Positions 8,766-11,854 of a DNA stretch of 11,854 nucleotides are shown here, piece by piece. This DNA is from Euperipatoides rowelli (Eukaryota > Onychophora > Udeonychophora > Euonychophora > Peripatopsidae), in NCBI GenBank assembly GCA_003024985.2, contig PXIH01S0018636.1; one strand, 5' to 3'. The translations under genes and the position numbers were made by a program. The notes beneath the pieces are model-generated. The model worked only from the letters and a program-made list of their open reading frames with translations, searched no databases and was not told where the DNA came from. Every line of letters starts with the position of its first letter. The first letter of the stretch is position 1.

Positions 8766-9249
8766 TCCATGTTTTCATCTCATTTCAATATATCAGCTAT
8801 TTTTTTTTTTTACAAAATAGTCCTTGGTAAGACTTAATTTTATTGGCTGAAGATTAATTCTATGGAGATTTTTATAAATTTTACCCAATAGAGGGCACTT
8901 TAATTTATTTTAAAAAAAAATGCATGTTTTTATCTGAAATAATAGCAAAGATATTCACGATAGAATTTTAGCTTTTTTAAGTCCATTTTTTTAAATTATT
9001 TTGATAAAATTTATCTACCTAAGATCAATAAATGTCATATTCTGGGNAAGATTTATTATAGAGAGAATAAACATTCACAAATTAACCCCCAATATTTATT
9101 GCATAAATTTCCTGGACTTCAACAATTTAAATATAATTTTGTAATTTGATAACATTTCATGTTTGTATGCAATTGATTGTTGAATGGAATTAATTTTCCA
9201 TATCAAATGAAGTCATACCGTACTACTATTATTATTATTATTATTTCAG

Positions 9250-9399
9250 CAAAACATTCGCCAGGAATATTTATGAACAAATAGACCCTATGAAACCATT
9301 ATCTTCCAGTCAGTACAGTCAGTATCATGTGACCATGGGCCATGGAACAGAACATATATCTGTAGTTGATACTGATGACTTGTATGTTTCGGTCTCGAC
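9250..9399 (+). CDS. GGT7: Exon D of the GGT7-like gene, with the catalytic threonine
   Basis: A 150-bp exon: C completes Asn173, then 49 codons (174-222), then AC that joins G of exon E as Thr223 (donor GTAAGT at 9400). It covers the poorly conserved linker (KTFARNIYEQIDPMKP, a polar SSSQYSQYH run) and then GHGTEHISVVDTDDLYVSVS. GGTs are made as one chain that cuts itself before a conserved threonine; the same threonine is then the nucleophile. Here it is Thr206 (codon 9347-9349) in G-T-E-H-I-S-V-V, the equivalent of Thr381 in human GGT1 G-T-x-H-L-S-V-V. The DDL in place of EDGS is a GGT7-like trait. Precursor cleavage is therefore plausible, though not shown. Confidence 0.92.
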
Positions 9400-9544
9400 G
9401 TAAGTAGAAAATGTTTTTTTATTTTATTTACTGATTATTANTTTTCTATACTGTATCCCCCTTTAAATGCCCCCCCCCCCAACCCCCTTAAAGTTTATCT
9501 TTTAATAAATATTCTACTGCTGTAAATAGTCAAATTAAATAAAG

Positions 9545-9601
9545 CCTCTAGTTTTGTTTTAATTTCATTAATAATTAATGAATTTAAAACAAAACTAGAG
9601 G
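9545..9601. repeat. 57-nt near-perfect palindrome
   Basis: Left arm 9545-9572 (CCTCTAGTTTTGTTTTAA...) and right arm 9574-9601 are complementary over 28 bp with one mismatch, around a single central A at 9573. Flanking bases continue weakly complementary: AGTCAAATTAAATA on the left, TATTAAATTTGATTA on the right. The structure may therefore be the core of a ~100-bp MITE. The right arm runs into CTAGAGGGCGCTGTA, a word I associate with ends of small inverted-repeat elements in marine invertebrate genomes, from memory only. Confidence 0.85.
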
Positions 9602-9979
9602 GCGCTGTATTAAATTTGATTATCAATTTCTTGTTTTATTTAATTTGCAGTAGTAGTCTATTTTTTTTTAAAAGAAGATTTAGCTTGTTTTTTTCTCCTT
9701 CTTTATAGATAGAATTCACTAACCAATTGATGAAAAAAACAGCAATACCTTAAGGTTGAAAATGATTTCAGGTAGTCAGTAAGTCAGCTAATCAAGAAGC
9801 TAAAATGTTGAATAATGGTCAGCTAATTATTACCTCGGGGCAAAAAAAACATTTCATTGGAATAATTTTTAATTCTTTTTATAAAAACGAATAGAAAAAA
9901 AATATCTTGCTTCAATTCTGTAATAATGTGTTTACTAATGAATTCTTTAAGCTTCAAAGAAATAAGTCCAAAATATTTT

Positions 9980-10070
9980 TTTTTTGCTTTCTCAAGCTCA
10001 TGACCCCCCCCCCCTTCAATCACTGCCATGACCCCCGAGGGGGTCACAGACCTCAGTTTGAGAAACACTG
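9980..10070 (-). mobile_element. hAT (Charlie-like) terminus, truncated element
   Basis: Read on the minus strand from 10070, the sequence is CAGTGTTTCTCAAACTGAGG, the terminal inverted repeat typical of Charlie-type hAT transposons. It is followed by GTCTGTGACCCCCTCGGGGG and then GGGGGTCATGAGCTTGAG, echoing the GGGGTC and GAGCTTG sub-terminal words of that group. TGACCCCC GA GGGGGTCA (10029-10046) is an 8-bp stem. The adjacent ATCTACAG (10071-10078) would be the 8-bp target duplication, but I find no second copy with a matching end in the window. The left limit given is where recognisable sequence fades. Confidence 0.65.
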
Positions 10071-10243
10071 ATCTACAGTTTATAATATTGCCTCCGTCCA
10101 TGTTTTACCAGTTCTTAAATTGTATGTTCATTATGGCTAGGCCTACATCATTTTTTTTTAATATTAGATATGTATGTATACCATTGGCTTTTATTATGCT
10201 GTGCGCATTACATTTATATTTTACCGGTATTTATTTCACTTAG

Positions 10244-10349
10244 GTCCTTGAATACTGGATTTGGTTCTAAATTGATGACCGATGGTGGAATTATTTTGAA
10301 CAATCATATGATCGATTTTTCCGATCCTAAAAGTGCGTCTAGTTCCCCG
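10244..10349 (+). CDS. GGT7: Exon E of the GGT7-like gene, start of small subunit
   Basis: A 106-bp exon: G completes Thr223, then 35 codons (224-258), ending CCG|GTAAGT in phase 0. It reads SLNTGFGSKLMTDGGIILNN, then HMIDFSDPKSASSSP. It aligns with GGT1 STINLYFGSK...GILFNNEMDDFSSP. The substrate-contact positions of human GGT1 (from memory) map as follows: Thr399 to Ser224, Asn401 to Asn226 (kept), Glu420 to His244 (changed), Asp423 to Asp247 (kept). SLN, GIILN and M-DFS-P match the GGT7 branch as I recall it. The next exon, with P-G-K-R-P-L-S-S and the glycine loop, is not in the window. The altered glutamate position suggests changed or lost glutathione hydrolysis, which is inference. Confidence 0.92.
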
Positions 10350-10740
10350 GTAAGTAATTCACGACTTGAACATTATTCTTCTATTTAAAAATTTAGGGGA
10401 AATGGGGGAATACCATGGTGCGGGTTTTAAAAAACGTGCATCAAGGTTTTTCATATTACATGATATAATTAATAAATACTGTATATCTAGTACTCCCCTG
10501 TTCTAGTTGCAATATGTACCAATAACTGATATAAAGAATCTTGAAATTTATTTTTATAAATGTGCCAGAGTAGAAAAATTAAAAATCAAATATTTNTTAT
10601 AGTGATTCCTAAGTAATGTTTATTATTATTTTATTTTAATTAGTGAAATAAATTAGTTATTGAACTATGTTAATTTGTATGCATGCTTTTCTCTAGTATA
10701 AAGAGAGGAGCGCGGATGCGAAGCTTTGTCTTAAGCTGCA

Positions 10741-10995
10741 TGTTAGAGGGTGCTTCCCTCTAACGACCTGTCGTTGCACTTTTACGTTATCTTATTATTT
10801 ATTGTACAGTAGTTAGAGGAGTACCCTCAAGAGTTTCTGACCGCCTCATATACGGTATTTATACTGTCAGACTTTCAGTAGGAGGCTTTTATTTTGTATA
10901 CCATTTTATATGCAATAAAACCGGACTAAATAAACATCTTGCTTGCACCTGTCAACTCTTGTCATAGCCTTATTTTCAATACACCTTCTGTAACA
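10741..10995 (+). mobile_element. Possible solo LTR
   Basis: The 255-bp block starts TGTTAGAGGG and ends CTGTAACA, giving TGTTA...TAACA ends typical of LTRs. It contains a TATA-like ATATACGGTATTTATA near 10850, and AATAAA at 10914-10919 with ACTAAATAAACATC after it, an order like the U3-R-U5 layout of a retrotransposon LTR. Immediately at the left end, GTTAGAGGG TGCTT CCCTCTAAC (10742-10764) is a perfect 9-bp hairpin. Base composition is richer in GC than the intron around it. Against it, the flanking five bases (CTGCA and AATCT) do not match as a target duplication, so the limits or the class may be wrong. Confidence 0.35.
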
Positions 10996-11019
10996 AATCT
11001 CTATACCCTAGGGATTTGT

Positions 11020-11141
11020 TCTAATATACAATAAAGACTGAATTTTTTGATATTTGAGACCTTAGCCCAAATAGGCTGTAGGTCCCAATTACAGTACTTA
11101 AACGTTGATTAGACAAGGCTATTAAAGAAGAAGAAAAATTT
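11020..11141 (+). mobile_element. Possible 3' end of a non-LTR retrotransposon (LINE or SINE)
   Basis: ACAATAAAGACTG (11029) is followed by a stem GACCT-TA-GCC / GGC-TGT-AGGTC (11058-11084), then GGCTATTAAAGAAGAAGAAAAA ending near 11141 as a short A/GAA-rich tail. A 3' stem-loop shortly before a simple-repeat tail is the layout of LINE and SINE 3' ends recognised by their reverse transcriptase. No coding part is present, as expected for a 5'-truncated copy, and I could not delimit target duplications. Confidence 0.35.
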
Positions 11142-11740
11142 AATGCAATCGAGATTAATTGATCTGCTTGTATCGTCATGGTCAATCCACTTGTGACAAC
11201 AGCTTTAACGATAGTAAGAAGGAAATAAAATCACCATGTTTCCAGCGCAAATAAAAACAAAAAATAAAAATAGTCGATACATTATTGAACTTCAAATAAA
11301 GATAACCATTTAACAAAAGAAAACTCAGATAACGCGTTTTAAGTGTGTAGCTCTAACATACAGTAGTCCAGGAGTCCGATCCAGGTAGGAATGGGTAAAC
11401 CACCAAGTCAACAATAACAATGGGAATGAGGAGATTCTTAAACTACATCATTTAAGGTATTAAAAACAAATTCCTCATTGATATGAGTTAAATTTACTAA
11501 TCAATTGAAGAAAAAAAAAGATGTAAATCTCGTTGCCATGACGGATGTGTCTTCGGCTTAGAAAACAACATCCTTAATCCTTTGAAAATCTAAAGAACAG
11601 TCACACGTTCGCTGCGGTAGCTAATTTGAAATACTCCGCTTTATGTGGAATAGTTTTTTCTTATAAAATGCACTTAGATATTATGATATCTTTATATAAA
11701 TACTTAATATTAATTATTATGAAATGTGGTGTAGTTTTTA

Positions 11741-11766
11741 GGCTGCGTCTCAAATTTGAGTCAGCC
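11741..11766. repeat. Short inverted repeat
   Basis: GGCTG (11741-11745) and CAGCC (11762-11766) enclose the perfect 12-bp palindrome CTCAAATTTGAG (11749-11760). It could be one end of a MITE cut by the window edge; no partner is visible. Confidence 0.55.
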
Positions 11767-11854
11767 GCATATTGCTAATATTTTTTTTACTGTGTGCGGA
11801 AAGACTCGGATCCAAGTCATACATTTATGCAAATTATTATGACAAAAACTTCTA

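Larger units (their letters stand above)
6045..9249 (+). other. Intron C/D with piggyBac-like debris and hairpins
   Basis: Phase-2 intron of 3205 bp. It starts GTAAGT and ends TTTCAG directly after six ATT triplets (9228-9245), an unusual pyrimidine-poor tract for a 3' splice site. Contents: piggyBac-like end and transposase remnant (6523-7076), paired inverted repeats (7167-7268), a long hairpin (8438-8502) and interlocked inverted repeats (8653-8765). The parts 6045-6522, 7269-8280 and 8766-9227 show only AT-rich sequence with homopolymer runs. Single Ns lie at 7887, 8637 and 9047. Confidence 0.8.
9400..10243 (+). other. Intron D/E with a palindrome and a hAT terminus
   Basis: Phase-2 intron of 844 bp, from GTAAGT to an acceptor TTTCACTTAG. 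It carries the 57-nt palindrome (9545-9601) and the Charlie-like hAT end finishing at 10070. C homopolymers occur at 9471-9480 and 10004-10014, and a single N at 9441. Several short open frames on both strands cross these repeats, including 9823-10101 on the minus strand, and none resembles a protein I know. Confidence 0.8.
10350..11854 (+). other. First 1505 bp of the intron after exon E
   Basis: Begins GTAAGT. I looked for the next GGT exon (proline-glycine-lysine-arginine-proline-leucine-serine motif) in all three plus-strand frames and did not find it, so the intron extends past the window. It contains the LTR-like block 10741-10995 and a possible LINE tail 11020-11141. The stretch 11142-11854 holds only a short inverted repeat (11741-11766) and otherwise AT-rich sequence. 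A single N is at 10596. Confidence 0.7.

Noticed and set aside
9823-10101. 92-codon minus-strand open frame
   Set aside because: It crosses the hAT terminus and its homopolymers, shows no recognised motif and starts outside the element.
10028-10243. Two overlapping plus-strand frames reaching into exon E
   Set aside because: One runs through the hAT end and intron; only the part after the acceptor at 10243, in the second frame, is coding.
10350-11854. Next GGT exon with the serine pair
   Set aside because: No frame shows the expected P-G-K-x-P-L-S-S motif next to a splice acceptor.
1-11854. tRNA or rRNA genes, CRISPR arrays, bacterial-type operons
   Set aside because: No cloverleaf with A and B boxes, no rRNA core words and no regularly spaced repeats were seen; the splice structure shows eukaryotic DNA.

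Overview
The window is eukaryotic nuclear DNA. It is AT-rich and intron-dense, with consensus GT-AG splice sites, and it carries one recognisable protein-coding gene. Five internal exons on the + strand (94-287, 1960-2050, 5810-6044, 9250-9399, 10244-10349) join in frame. They give 258 consecutive residues of a gamma-glutamyltransferase (glutathione hydrolase) family protein, covering the end of the large subunit, the autoprocessing site and the first part of the small subunit. The first ~200 residues (signal anchor, substrate arginine) and the last ~130 (serine pair and glycine loop) lie outside the window. The small-subunit wording (DDL, SLN, FGS, GI-LNN-M-DFS-P) looks most like the GGT7 branch. 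The nucleophile threonine is kept, but the position of a glutamate that contacts the substrate in human GGT1 is a histidine.

The organism is probably an invertebrate deuterostome, perhaps an echinoderm. This is inference from the GGT7-like protein, the large AT-rich introns, the recurring words TAGGCCTA and TACTGTA/TACAGTA, and the mixture of decayed DNA transposons. No marker gene confirms it.

Layout: 1-93 end of an upstream intron; exon A; 288-1959 intron with a hAT-type MITE (807-1394) that has terminal inverted repeats and a near-perfect 8-bp target duplication; exon B; 2051-5809 intron with a ~367-bp foldback element, a 75-bp tandem duplication, scattered duplicated segments and a 45-nt palindrome; exon C; 6045-9249 intron with a piggyBac-like 5' end and decayed transposase-like reading frame, a 47-nt near-perfect hairpin and a set of interlocked inverted repeats; exon D with the catalytic threonine; 9400-10243 intron with a 57-nt palindrome and a Charlie-like hAT terminus; exon E; 10350-11854 start of the next intron with an LTR-like block and a possible LINE 3' tail.

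No second gene, RNA gene or CRISPR array is supported. Apart from the enzyme gene, the main content is transposon debris, most of it short inverted-repeat elements, with some in every complete intron.
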